DNA from: Planctomycetota bacterium
Lineage (GTDB): Bacteria > Planctomycetota > Phycisphaerae > Phycisphaerales > Phycisphaeraceae
Assembly (NCBI GenBank): GCA_026386955.1
Contig: JAPLMQ010000287.1
Coordinates: 1 to 33,085 of the forward strand
Direction: 5' to 3'
DNA length: 33,085 nucleotides
In this document: positions 23,484-33,085 of the stretch, piece by piece
How positions within the stretch are numbered: position 1 is the stretch's first letter
How the letters are laid out: the number at the start of each line of letters is the position of its first letter
The notes under the pieces: generated by a model
Seen by the model: the letters and a program-made list of their open reading frames with translations, nothing else
Told to the model about the DNA's origin: nothing
Databases searched by the model: none
Translations under genes and position numbers: made by a program

Positions 23484-25586
23484 ATGGGCGGATTCTACGG
23501 GGCGTTGCTGATCCGGTCGGACGACCGCGCCGGGGTGATCGCGGCCATGCGGAAGACCGCCAAGGCCGGCGGGCTGAGATTTCTCGTCGGGCAGCCGCAG
23601 GCCGGGTGGACCGTGGCGTTTCCGGACAACCACCAGAGCGACCAGGTGTGCGCGGCCGCAGCCGCGTTCGTGCATGAGCCGATGTTCCAGATGCTCATCC
23701 ACGACGACGACATCTTTGCCTACTGGTTCTTCCACGAGGGGAAGCTGGTGGACCGCTACAACTCGAGCCCCGACTACTTCGGCGAGGGGGCGGAGGACGA
23801 TCCCGAATCCGCCGCCGGCGACGCCGCGGAGGTGGCCCGCGTGCTGGGGCGGCCGGAACTGGAGGCGAAGCTGCGCGAGTTGCTCGCAGAAGGTGGCGGG
23901 CCGTTCGCGTCGTTCAAGATGCAGGCGATGACGGAGCTGCTCGGGCTGCCCGACGCGATGAACAGTTACGACTACCTGCAGGAGGACATGGAGGAGGACG
24001 GGGTGGCGGAGGATTACGAGCATGTTGCCCCGGTCAAAGGCCGCGGCGGGAAGGCGGCAAGTCCGGCAATGAGGCTCGTGCGGGGCGACTTCGACGACGA
24101 GGTCGAACCACAACCGAGGAATCCCCCCGCCCAAGCCTTTGAACCAATCGCCTCGATGCCCTTGTCGCCCGGGTTCTTGGGGGAGCACCACGCGCCGTAC
24201 ATGGCGCTCGGGGGGGTGTTTGCCGAACCGTCGGGGGACGGATTCTGGGCGGTCTCCCGCCGCGCCGCGAACCCTGCAGGCGCGAGGGGCCCCAAGTCCG
24301 GGGCGCACAGCCCCGAAGCGGCGTGGATGCTTCGCTTCGCTCCGCCGTGGCAGCAGCCGGAGCTCCTTGACGGCCTGCCGTGTCTTCAGGGAGCGGTTCT
24401 GATCGAGGCGGCTCGCGATGGGTCGGCGATCGCCACGGTCGACGCCAAGGACGTCTCGTGCTTTCAGTTGCCGACCGGACGGCTCATCCGCAAATGGCCG
24501 GCCAAGACGCCCGTCTCCGCGCTCGCCATCTCCGACGACGGCCAGTTCGTCTCGACGATCTCAAATGGCGATCCGCTCATCCCGAGGATCATGATCCATT
24601 CCGTCCGGACCGGCGAGGTCTTCAGCCCGGCCGCCGAAATGCCCACGTTTCCTGTGTTCGACCCCCAAGGCAGGGCGGCGCTGCAGCGAGGCGACGGAAC
24701 GCTGGTGAGGATCGACCTGGTCTCGGGCAAGGCCCCCGTCTCCCTGAGGATCAAGGCGATTCCCACGCCCCAGCAACTCGCCTTCGCCATCATGGGCGAC
24801 CGCGCGGAGGAGCCGATCAATCGGATCGATGGCCTGTTTGCGAAGGGCTCAAAGCCCGCCGGTCAATTGGCGGTGGTCTTGCATCAGCAGTTGAGGCAAT
24901 TCGAGGCGATGGATCCTTCAGGGATGTTCAGGAGGAAGTTCATTGAGCAAATGACCGGGCAAATGCTGGTGGGCGAGATCGCCGCGGCCATGGCCAAGGA
25001 GAAGGCCGTCATCAATCCCGACGCGCCGGGAATCTCCTCCGAATGGCTGGAGGAGGCAAACGGAGAGCTGGCGGCCGCCCGGTCGGAGCAAGGGCAGTTG
25101 CAAGGGGCGTTGATGCACTTGCTCCAGCCCCCGCAAATCCTCGCCTTGGGGATCACGGCGTTGGGGACGTGGTTGTACGCCTCAGTCGAGGAGAAACTGG
25201 TTGTTTACCGCTGGAAGGATGTGCTGGTGGCCGAGGGGACCATGCCCAAGCCGTTCTTCGAGCACAAGCCCGCTGTCGCGGTGAGTGCGCGGCAGGCCCC
25301 GCCTCCGAACATCTGCATCCACGATCCGCGCCGCGACTGGCTGGTATGGGGCGAGTTCGAGGGCTTCGGCGTACTCGACCCGGCCTCGGGCCGGTGGGCG
25401 CTGGTGCGGAGGCCGCGAGACGCCAATTTCGCGCTCGGTCTCGCCTTGTCGAAGGACGGGAAGGTCCTCGCCGAGCAGGTCTCGCCTCTGGCGCTCCTTC
25501 AGAAGACACGCCAAGAACGCTGCGTCACCCGCTTCTGGGATTGGGAACTTCTCGCCGCCGAAGCGGAGGTGTTGTTGCGGTCCTGA
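23484..25586 (+). CDS. Unrecognised 700-residue protein with beta-propeller-like C-terminal part
   Basis: I do not recognise the full protein. The start at 23484 is supported by an AGGGGA-type site before MGGFYGALLIRS; the frame is open further upstream but that part looks non-coding. The N-terminal module (about 1-150) has a compact mixed pattern ending in DDDIFAYWFFHEGKLVDRYNSS-PDYF, which I have seen only as an uncharacterised bacterial motif. A charged acidic linker follows (about 150-235). From about 310 onward, short repeats such as VSALAISDDGQFVSTIS, NICIHDPRRDWLVWGE and LGLALSKDGKVLAEQ resemble WD40 or similar propeller blades. A helical insert (about 460-560) interrupts them. No signal peptide is seen, so it is probably cytosolic. 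Its stop lies 12 bases from the convergent topoisomerase gene. Confidence 0.8.
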   Translation: MGGFYGALLIRSDDRAGVIAAMRKTAKAGGLRFLVGQPQAGWTVAFPDNHQSDQVCAAAAAFVHEPMFQMLIHDDDIFAYWFFHEGKLVDRYNSSPDYFGEGAEDDPESAAGDAAEVARVLGRPELEAKLRELLAEGGGPFASFKMQAMTELLGLPDAMNSYDYLQEDMEEDGVAEDYEHVAPVKGRGGKAASPAMRLVRGDFDDEVEPQPRNPPAQAFEPIASMPLSPGFLGEHHAPYMALGGVFAEPSGDGFWAVSRRAANPAGARGPKSGAHSPEAAWMLRFAPPWQQPELLDGLPCLQGAVLIEAARDGSAIATVDAKDVSCFQLPTGRLIRKWPAKTPVSALAISDDGQFVSTISNGDPLIPRIMIHSVRTGEVFSPAAEMPTFPVFDPQGRAALQRGDGTLVRIDLVSGKAPVSLRIKAIPTPQQLAFAIMGDRAEEPINRIDGLFAKGSKPAGQLAVVLHQQLRQFEAMDPSGMFRRKFIEQMTGQMLVGEIAAAMAKEKAVINPDAPGISSEWLEEANGELAAARSEQGQLQGALMHLLQPPQILALGITALGTWLYASVEEKLVVYRWKDVLVAEGTMPKPFFEHKPAVAVSARQAPPPNICIHDPRRDWLVWGEFEGFGVLDPASGRWALVRRPRDANFALGLALSKDGKVLAEQVSPLALLQKTRQERCVTRFWDWELLAAEAEVLLRS

Positions 25587-25598
25587 TCGGGTAGCCTC

Positions 25599-27518
25599 TC
25601 AAAGGTCCACATCCGCCTGGTCCGCGCGGTCCATGATGAACGTGAACCGCGCCCCGGCGTCCTTGCCCATCAGCTCCTGGATGATCTTGTCGGTCTGCAG
25701 CATGTCGGCGATCTCGACGCGGAGCAGCCGGCGGGTCTTGGGGTTCAAGGTCGTCTCCCACAGCACCGCGGGCATCATCTCGCCCAGCCCCTTGAAGCGG
25801 GTGATCTCCGGCTTGCTCCGCCCCTGGCCGTGCTTCTCGAGGATCTGGGCCCGCTGGGCCTCGTCGAGCGCCCAGTGGCTGACCTTCCCGATGTCGATGC
25901 GGAAGAGCGGCGGCTGGGCGAGGAAGACGCGCCCCGCCTCGATGAGCGGGCGCATGTGGCGGAAGATGAAGGTGAGCAGCAGCGTGGTGATGTGGTTGCC
26001 GTCGGAGTCGGCGTCGGCGAGCAGGATGATCTTGCCGTAGCGCAGCCGCGTGACGTCCATCTCCTTGCCGATCCCGCAGCCGAAGGCGATCACCAGGTCG
26101 GCCAGCTCCTTGTTCTCCAGCACCTTCGCGAGCGAGGCCTGCTCGGTGTTGAGCACCTTGCCGCGCAGGGGGAGGATCGCCTGCCGCTCGCGGTCGCGGC
26201 CTTGCTTGGCGCTGCCGCCTGCCGAGTCGCCCTCGACGATGAAGAGCTCGGTGTCGCTCACCTTGCGGGAGTTGCAGTCGCTGAGCTTGCCCGGCAGCGC
26301 GTTGCGCCCCGTGGTCGCGGAGCGGCGGGTGACGGCGGCGCTGGCGGCGCGCGAGGCCTCGCGGGCGCGGGCGGCCATCACGATGCGGGCGATGATCGAT
26401 TCCGCCACCGTCCTGCTCTGGTTCAGCCAATGCTCCAGCGCGGGGCGCACCGCGGAGTCGACCATGCTCAGCACCTCGGGGTTGTTGAGCCGGTCCTTGG
26501 TCTGCCCCTGGAACTGCGGCTCGGGCACGAAGATGCTCAGCACCGCGGTGAGCCCCTCGCGGATGTCCTCGGCGGTGAGCGTCACGCCCTTGGGGGCGAG
26601 GTTGTGCGTGTCGATGAAGTTGCGGACGGCCTTGCCCAGCCCGGCCCGCAGGCCGTTCTCGTGAGTCCCGCCCGAGGCGGTGGGGATGCCGTTGACGTAG
26701 CTCTTGATGAACTCGTCGGTCGCCTCGGTCCACTGCACGGCGAGGTCGATCTTGACGCCGTTCTCCTTCGTGAGCGTGAAGGGCAGCTCATGCACGGCCT
26801 TGTTCGCGCCAGAGGCGGTGCGGTCGCCGACGATCTTCTTGAGGAAGGCGGTCAGGCCCTCCTCGTGGTGGTAGTTGTATTTCTGCTTGTTGACCTCGTC
26901 GTTGAAGGTCACCTTCAGGCCGCGGTGGATGTAGCTGGCGACCTCGAGGCGCTCGCGGATGAGGTTGGGGTCGAACTCGGTCTTGGGGAAGATGGTCGGG
27001 TCGGGGTGGAAGTAGACGGTCGAGCCGGTGCCGCGCGCGGGCTCGAGCTTCTTGACGGGCCCCTGGGGCTTGCCCTGCTTGAAGCGCTGCTCCCAGGTGT
27101 GGCCGTCCTTCTTGATGGTGGCGACGAGGTCCTTGGAGAGGGCGTTGACGACGCTGGCGCCCACGCCGTGGAGCCCGCCGGAGGTCTTGTAGCTGCCGTG
27201 GTCGAATTTTCCGCCGGCGTGGAGGACGCAGAAGATGGTCTCCAGGGCGCTCTTCTTGGTCTTGGGGTGGACGTCGACGGGCATGCCGCGGCCGTTGTCG
27301 GAGACGGTGATGGAGGTTCCGTCGGCGTGGAGGGTGACCTCGATGAGCGAGGCGTGGCCGTTCATCGCCTCGTCGACGGAGTTGTCGACGATCTCCCAGA
27401 CCAGGTGGTGCAGGCCGGAGGAGCCGACGCCGCCGATGTACATGCCGGGGCGCTTGCGGACGGGCTCGAGGCCCTCGAGGACGGTGATGTCTTTGGCGCT
27501 GTAGGTGGTCGTGGTCAT
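25599..27518 (-). CDS. Type IIA DNA topoisomerase subunit B (GyrB/ParE family)
   Basis: The 639-residue protein has the GHKL ATPase (Glu42, Asn46 in EIVDNSVDEAM; NGRGMP at 75-80; GLHGVG at 115-120) and a transducer domain. The TOPRIM domain follows with EGDSAGG starting at Glu430 and DADSDG at 502-507, then RFKGLGEMMP. With the A subunit encoded upstream it would form the A2B2 enzyme that passes one DNA duplex through another using ATP. The length lacks the E. coli GyrB insert. The TOPRIM DADSDG (rather than DADVDG), the RHMRPLIEAG block and the first 130 residues are closest to proteobacterial ParE, so topoisomerase IV is possible. The A subunit looks more GyrA-like in its active site. The intergenic gap to the A gene is 102 bases. 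Confidence 0.95.
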   Translation of the reverse strand: MTTTTYSAKDITVLEGLEPVRKRPGMYIGGVGSSGLHHLVWEIVDNSVDEAMNGHASLIEVTLHADGTSITVSDNGRGMPVDVHPKTKKSALETIFCVLHAGGKFDHGSYKTSGGLHGVGASVVNALSKDLVATIKKDGHTWEQRFKQGKPQGPVKKLEPARGTGSTVYFHPDPTIFPKTEFDPNLIRERLEVASYIHRGLKVTFNDEVNKQKYNYHHEEGLTAFLKKIVGDRTASGANKAVHELPFTLTKENGVKIDLAVQWTEATDEFIKSYVNGIPTASGGTHENGLRAGLGKAVRNFIDTHNLAPKGVTLTAEDIREGLTAVLSIFVPEPQFQGQTKDRLNNPEVLSMVDSAVRPALEHWLNQSRTVAESIIARIVMAARAREASRAASAAVTRRSATTGRNALPGKLSDCNSRKVSDTELFIVEGDSAGGSAKQGRDRERQAILPLRGKVLNTEQASLAKVLENKELADLVIAFGCGIGKEMDVTRLRYGKIILLADADSDGNHITTLLLTFIFRHMRPLIEAGRVFLAQPPLFRIDIGKVSHWALDEAQRAQILEKHGQGRSKPEITRFKGLGEMMPAVLWETTLNPKTRRLLRVEIADMLQTDKIIQELMGKDAGARFTFIMDRADQADVDL

Positions 27519-27620
27519 CCGTGACTTCTTTCTCGGTCGGTCGACTTGGACAAGGATGCGTGCGGCGGATGCGGTCGGATTGGGTCTCTCCGTTGCGGTG
27601 TTTCGCGGGTCGGCGGCCGC

Positions 27621-30194
<2,574 letters not shown>

Positions 30195-30395
30195 CGCGTG
30201 GCCCTCCTTGGCATGCGGGCGTCGCGGCCGGGCGCGTCCATCATGGACACGCGGAACGTCGGCCAGGCCCTTCGATCATCGGCTTGCGCGGGCAATGTAA
30301 AGGCAAAGTTGCCCCGGCACAACCGGGCGGGCGGATCGGGAAACCCGCGGGAAAACCCCGCCCACGCCCGCGTTTCCCCCGCCCCGCAACCCCGT

Positions 30396-30401
30396 TACCC
30401 T
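30396..30401 (+). promoter_or_regulatory. Candidate -10 (TACCCT) placed for a leaderless ruvC transcript
   Basis: TACCCT ends six bases before the ATG at 30408, so transcription would begin at or next to the A of the start codon. TTTCCC lies 17 bases upstream as a weak -35. No ribosome site precedes ruvC, which fits a leaderless message. Confidence 0.35.
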
Positions 30402-30407
30402 ATCCCC

Positions 30408-30902
30408 ATGGCACGCATCCTCGGCATCGACCCCGGCCTGCAGATCACCGGCTACGGCCTGGTCGACCTCTCCGAAGGCGCCATCGAGCCCACCCTCGTC
30501 GAGGGCGGCTGCTTCCGCTTCAGCCCCCGCCTCTCCCTCGAAAAACGCCTCGGCTTGCTCCACGACGACCTCTCCGCCTTCATCGAGGAGAACCGTCCGA
30601 CGCACCTCGCCGTCGAGCAGATCTACGCCCACTACGCCCATCCGCGCACGGCCATCCTCATGGCCCACGCCCGCGGCGTCGTCCTCCTCTGCGCCCAGCG
30701 GCGCGGGATGGCCATCGAGCACATGCCCGCCACCGCGGTGAAGAAGGCCATGACCGGCTTCGGCCACGCGACCAAGCAGCAGATGCAGCTCGCCGTGCAG
30801 GGGCAGTGCCGGTTGGCCGAGCCGCCCAGCCCGCCCGACGTGGCGGACGCGATCGCGATCGCGCTGACGTTCGGGAGACGGCTGGCGTTCGAGAAGATGT
30901 GA
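30408..30902 (+). CDS. ruvC: Holliday junction resolvase RuvC
   Basis: The 164-residue protein is a normal-length RuvC. The first acidic residue is Asp8 in ILGIDPGLQITGYG. The second is Glu70 in LAVEQIYAH, and the last pair are Asp144 and Asp147 in PPDVADAIAIAL, giving the four metal-binding carboxylates. RuvC cuts four-way junctions during recombination and repair, together with RuvAB, which are not in the window. The ATG at 30408 begins exactly at the conserved N-terminus. It has no ribosome site but a -10-like element at leaderless distance. It is divergent from the topoisomerase A gene across 213 bases in which I see no other element. Confidence 0.95.
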   Translation: MARILGIDPGLQITGYGLVDLSEGAIEPTLVEGGCFRFSPRLSLEKRLGLLHDDLSAFIEENRPTHLAVEQIYAHYAHPRTAILMAHARGVVLLCAQRRGMAIEHMPATAVKKAMTGFGHATKQQMQLAVQGQCRLAEPPSPPDVADAIAIALTFGRRLAFEKM

Positions 30903-30965
30903 ACCCCGGACCCCCGGAAGCGGGGAGGCGAAATCGTCATCGGCGGAAGCCTCGGGGCGGCGTGG

Positions 30966-30971
30966 TAACAT
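30966..30971 (+). promoter_or_regulatory. Candidate -10 (TAACAT) for the small lipoprotein gene
   Basis: TAACAT lies nine bases before the ATG at 30981, giving a transcript start within a few bases of the ATG. No ribosome site is present, so this is a second near-leaderless candidate in the window. No good -35 is visible. Confidence 0.45.
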
Positions 30972-30980
30972 TCCCCAGTC

Positions 30981-31427
30981 ATGCCCAGGCCATCGCGAAA
31001 ACATCGTGCGACGCTTCTCGCCGCGGGGGCTTTCCTGGTCGCGGCCATCCCCCTCGCCGGCTGCGAGACGCGCGTGGTGCGCGAGACCAACTACGGCCCC
31101 GGCTCGGCCTTCAACACCCCGCACCACTTCGACGACGACCCGCCCAAGCGCAAGAACCCCAACGCCCCCGGCCCCTCCTTCCCCAACCCCTTCACCGTGA
31201 TCGGCAATGCCTTCGGCGCGGTCTTCGGCGCGATCGCCAGCCCCTTCAAGGGCCTCTCAAAGCCCGACCCCGTGGTCACGCCTTCGGGCTCCGGTTCGGG
31301 CTCGACGGCGAACCTCAATGGCGAGGGCGTCCTGCAGGCCTCGGACGGCCACCAGTACAAGGTGCGGTTCCAGGACGGCAAGGTCATCAGCAGCGAGCCG
31401 AGGCTCGATTCGACGCCCTCGAAGTAG
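30981..31427 (+). CDS. Small lipoprotein of unknown function
   Basis: The 148-residue protein has a basic n-region, a hydrophobic core (about 10-26) and a clear lipobox PLAGC with Cys28, so it should be lipidated and held in the envelope. The mature part is rich in Pro, Asn and Gly, with a Phe/Ala/Gly repeat-like stretch (IGNAFGAVFGAIASPFKG, about 74-91), a Ser/Gly linker and a short C-terminal strand motif (DGHQYKVRFQDGKV). I recognise no family. It starts 78 bases after ruvC and its end is 12 bases from the convergent sialidase-like gene. Confidence 0.82.
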   Translation: MPRPSRKHRATLLAAGAFLVAAIPLAGCETRVVRETNYGPGSAFNTPHHFDDDPPKRKNPNAPGPSFPNPFTVIGNAFGAVFGAIASPFKGLSKPDPVVTPSGSGSGSTANLNGEGVLQASDGHQYKVRFQDGKVISSEPRLDSTPSK

Positions 31428-31439
31428 CAGTGCTGATGG

Positions 31440-32804
31440 TCACTTTCCAACGCCGATGCGGTAGACGTAGGCGTCGGTGGTGAAGCCCTTGGTCGCGAAC
31501 GCCCGGCTCATGTGGAGCAGGATGTCGCCGGTTTCGCGGTCCTCGATCGCGCGGAAGTTCGAGAGCATCAACTCGGGGCTGTCGTCCGGGCCGCGGTCGT
31601 CGATGGCCGCGACGCTTTGGCGCACGAGCAACCCCGAGGCGGGGTCGACGCGCCCGATCACAAAGGGGTAGCGCGGGCTGTTGCCCTTGGGCGGCTTGGG
31701 GACGATGTTGCCCAGCCAGTAGATCTGTCCGTTGGAGTGGGTGAGCAACTGCGAGCAACTGCTGGGCGAGAAGAAGGAGGAGCCGTCGCTATAGGTCCAA
31801 GGCTCGGCGGGGCCCCAAGTGTGGCCGCCGTCGGAGGAGAGGCTGCGCCAGCGGCGGCCGGGGGTGGTGGTGCTGCTGCCGCGCATGACCATGAGGATGC
31901 GCCCGTCGGGCAGCTCGGCGAGGGTGGGCTCGATCAACCCGCGCGACGAGAGCTTCGGGTCGATGCGCACGCGGGCGGAGAGCTTCCAGCGGATGTGGTG
32001 GTCGGGCTGCCACTTGCCGATCAGCACGCCCGCCTCGGTGTAGGTGAAGCCGCCGGTGGGGTTGTAGGGCTTGTCGTCCTCGCCGAGGATCGAGGCTTGG
32101 ACCGGCTGGAGGATCTCGCCCGCCCGGGTGCGGATGGGCATGCAGGTGCGGTCGCCGTAGCCCACGGTGTTCTTGCCGGTCCAGACGCCCTCGAAGGGGT
32201 GGTCGATCGTGTAGGGGCTCGGCTCGCCCTCGCGGTCGGGGCCTTGGACGATCGGCTCGGTGAACTCCGCCGTGCGTCCGCCGTCGGTGGAGACGGCGTA
32301 GGTGACGTTGCCTCGGGCGGGCACCTCCCGCGGCTCGTCGGCGCGGGTGATCGACCGGCCGGAAAGATTGACGAGCAGGCCGTTGACCGGGTCGAGCCAC
32401 CAGGCGCGGAGGCCGGTGCGCTCGAATCCCTCGGCAGTCTTGCGCAGGAGCGTGACGCGCTCGGGTTCGCCCCAGGTCTTGCCGTTGTCGGGCGAGAAGC
32501 TGCGCTCGCCGGCGTCCATCTTGTCGCTCTTGGACTGCTCGACGCGGTAACGCATCATTTCGAGGCGTTTTTCGTGGTCGGGCGGGCGGGTGTAGAAGGC
32601 TTGGCTTTCGACGCGCACGCCCTCGCGCGGCGTGGTGAAGACCACCTCGCGCGAGATCAAGCGGAGCGAGTCGACGGCGGGGGAGGTGGAGGCGGGCTTG
32701 GTCATGGCGGGGGCCGAGGCGGCGGGGGGAGCCGCGGGGGAGAGTTGCGAGAGGGTGAGCGAGAGGAGCAAGGCGGAGCCAGCGGCGCGGGCGGAGTGGG
32801 TCAT
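31440..32804 (-). CDS. Exported sialidase-like (six-bladed beta-propeller) protein
   Basis: From the ATG at 32804 the protein has 454 residues with an Ala-rich signal peptide (about 1-30), so it is probably exported. It carries Asp-box motifs of the S-x-D-x-G-x-T-W kind: SFSPDNGKTW at 102-111, YAVSTDGGRT in the middle and SLSSDGGHTW later. These mark the beta-hairpins of sialidase/neuraminidase propellers. PTLAELPDGRILMVMRG is a typical sialidase-fold block. Catalytic Arg triad and Tyr/Glu residues cannot be assigned by eye, so it may be a glycan-binding or other exo-acting member rather than a true sialidase. No ribosome site is seen; an inverted repeat lies 33 bases upstream. Confidence 0.82.
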   Translation of the reverse strand: MTHSARAAGSALLLSLTLSQLSPAAPPAASAPAMTKPASTSPAVDSLRLISREVVFTTPREGVRVESQAFYTRPPDHEKRLEMMRYRVEQSKSDKMDAGERSFSPDNGKTWGEPERVTLLRKTAEGFERTGLRAWWLDPVNGLLVNLSGRSITRADEPREVPARGNVTYAVSTDGGRTAEFTEPIVQGPDREGEPSPYTIDHPFEGVWTGKNTVGYGDRTCMPIRTRAGEILQPVQASILGEDDKPYNPTGGFTYTEAGVLIGKWQPDHHIRWKLSARVRIDPKLSSRGLIEPTLAELPDGRILMVMRGSSTTTPGRRWRSLSSDGGHTWGPAEPWTYSDGSSFFSPSSCSQLLTHSNGQIYWLGNIVPKPPKGNSPRYPFVIGRVDPASGLLVRQSVAAIDDRGPDDSPELMLSNFRAIEDRETGDILLHMSRAFATKGFTTDAYVYRIGVGK

Positions 32805-32836
32805 GGGTGGGCTCGCGGAAGATCCAATCCGGGTGC

Positions 32837-32863
32837 CACATGCCACCGTACTCGTGGCATGTG
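32837..32863. repeat. Perfect 10-base inverted repeat before the sialidase-like gene
   Basis: CACATGCCAC (32837-32846) and GTGGCATGTG (32854-32863) are exact inverted arms around a seven-base loop. It lies just upstream of the sialidase-like start on the minus strand and could be an operator or a transcript hairpin. No T run follows on either strand. Confidence 0.6.
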
Positions 32864-32944
32864 TCTTCAGGGGCCGTTCGCTGCACGACGCACAAGCCCG
32901 CTCAAAACCCCTTTAAACCAAGCGTTTTCGCGGGCATGACGAGG

Positions 32945-33085
32945 TGGCCTGCTCCCCGAAAACTGGTCCAGGTGATATGAGAGTCTTAACCGGCCGCCGC
33001 AGGGCGGCCAAGGAGACTCAAGGATGTCAGGCAAGAAGCACAAGCCCGAGCAGATAATCGCGAAGTTGCGGGAGGCGGAGGCTGC
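32945..33085 (+). mobile_element. Left end of an IS3-type insertion sequence, cut by the window edge
   Basis: A TGGCCTGCTCCCCGAAAACT-like end (starting with TG at 32945) resembles terminal repeats of IS3-family elements. It is followed 79 bases later by the start of a transposase OrfA. The exact boundary and any target duplication cannot be set without the right end. Confidence 0.6.
33024..33085 (+). CDS. IS3-family transposase OrfA, N-terminal fragment
   Basis: Only the first 20 residues are in the window (MSGKKHKPEQIIAKLREAEA). They match the start of the OrfA helix-turn-helix protein of IS3-family elements, which in these elements is joined to OrfB by frameshifting to make the active transposase. 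GGAG at 33011-33014 and AAGG just before the ATG could serve as ribosome sites. The gene continues beyond the window. Confidence 0.82.
   Translation, partial: MSGKKHKPEQIIAKLREAEA

Overview
The window is GC-rich, densely packed bacterial DNA that reads like a member of the Planctomycetota, possibly class Phycisphaerae. This assignment is an inference. It rests on a Gram-negative envelope toolkit (LpxI, a secretin, lipoproteins with lipoboxes), a ThuA-like protein, a sialidase-like exported protein, and a type II secretion/type IV pilus hybrid with PilM/N/O/P-like genes. No 16S rRNA or other decisive marker is present.

Layout. From 1 to 2 kb lie a bicupin (gentisate dioxygenase-like) gene and an exported peroxiredoxin-like gene, both on the + strand. 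From 2.0 to 4.3 kb a minus-strand operon, read right to left, holds an unknown gene, lexA and lpxI; it is driven by a good sigma70-type promoter at 4465-4493 with an inverted repeat around its -10. From 4.5 to 5.4 kb is about 0.9 kb of non-coding DNA with several small hairpins. From 5.4 to 21.2 kb runs one long + strand locus for an envelope-spanning pilus or secretion machine. In order it has a major pseudopilin with its own strong terminator, a second pseudopilin, a small membrane-anchored protein, a GspH-like pseudopilin, PilM/N/O/P-like proteins, a secretin, a TPR protein, a histidine kinase, a CheY-like receiver, an HD-GYP protein, a STAS protein, a GspE/PilB ATPase and a GspF/PilC membrane protein. 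A GT1 glycosyltransferase follows with its own candidate -10.

From 22.5 to 25.6 kb are a ThuA-like protein (minus) and a 700-residue unrecognised protein (plus). From 25.6 to 30.2 kb are the B and A subunits of a type IIA topoisomerase (minus strand, transcribed A then B). Divergent from these are ruvC and a small lipoprotein gene. An exported sialidase-like gene (minus) follows, and the right edge cuts into the start of an IS3-type insertion sequence.

How the genes work together. The most interesting part is the signalling block inside the secretion/pilus locus. The kinase, receiver, HD-GYP (a class that hydrolyses cyclic di-GMP) and STAS genes sit just before the assembly ATPase. The ATPase N-terminus carries two tandem motifs resembling the c-di-GMP-binding MshEN domain. 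The natural model is that the block controls c-di-GMP near the machine and the ATPase reads it. The HD-GYP frame is cut by an in-frame TAG whose readthrough frame continues as a normal family C-terminus and ends in an ATGA overlap with the STAS gene. This suggests a recent nonsense mutation or a sequence error. No prepilin peptidase and no PilT-type retraction ATPase are seen in the window.
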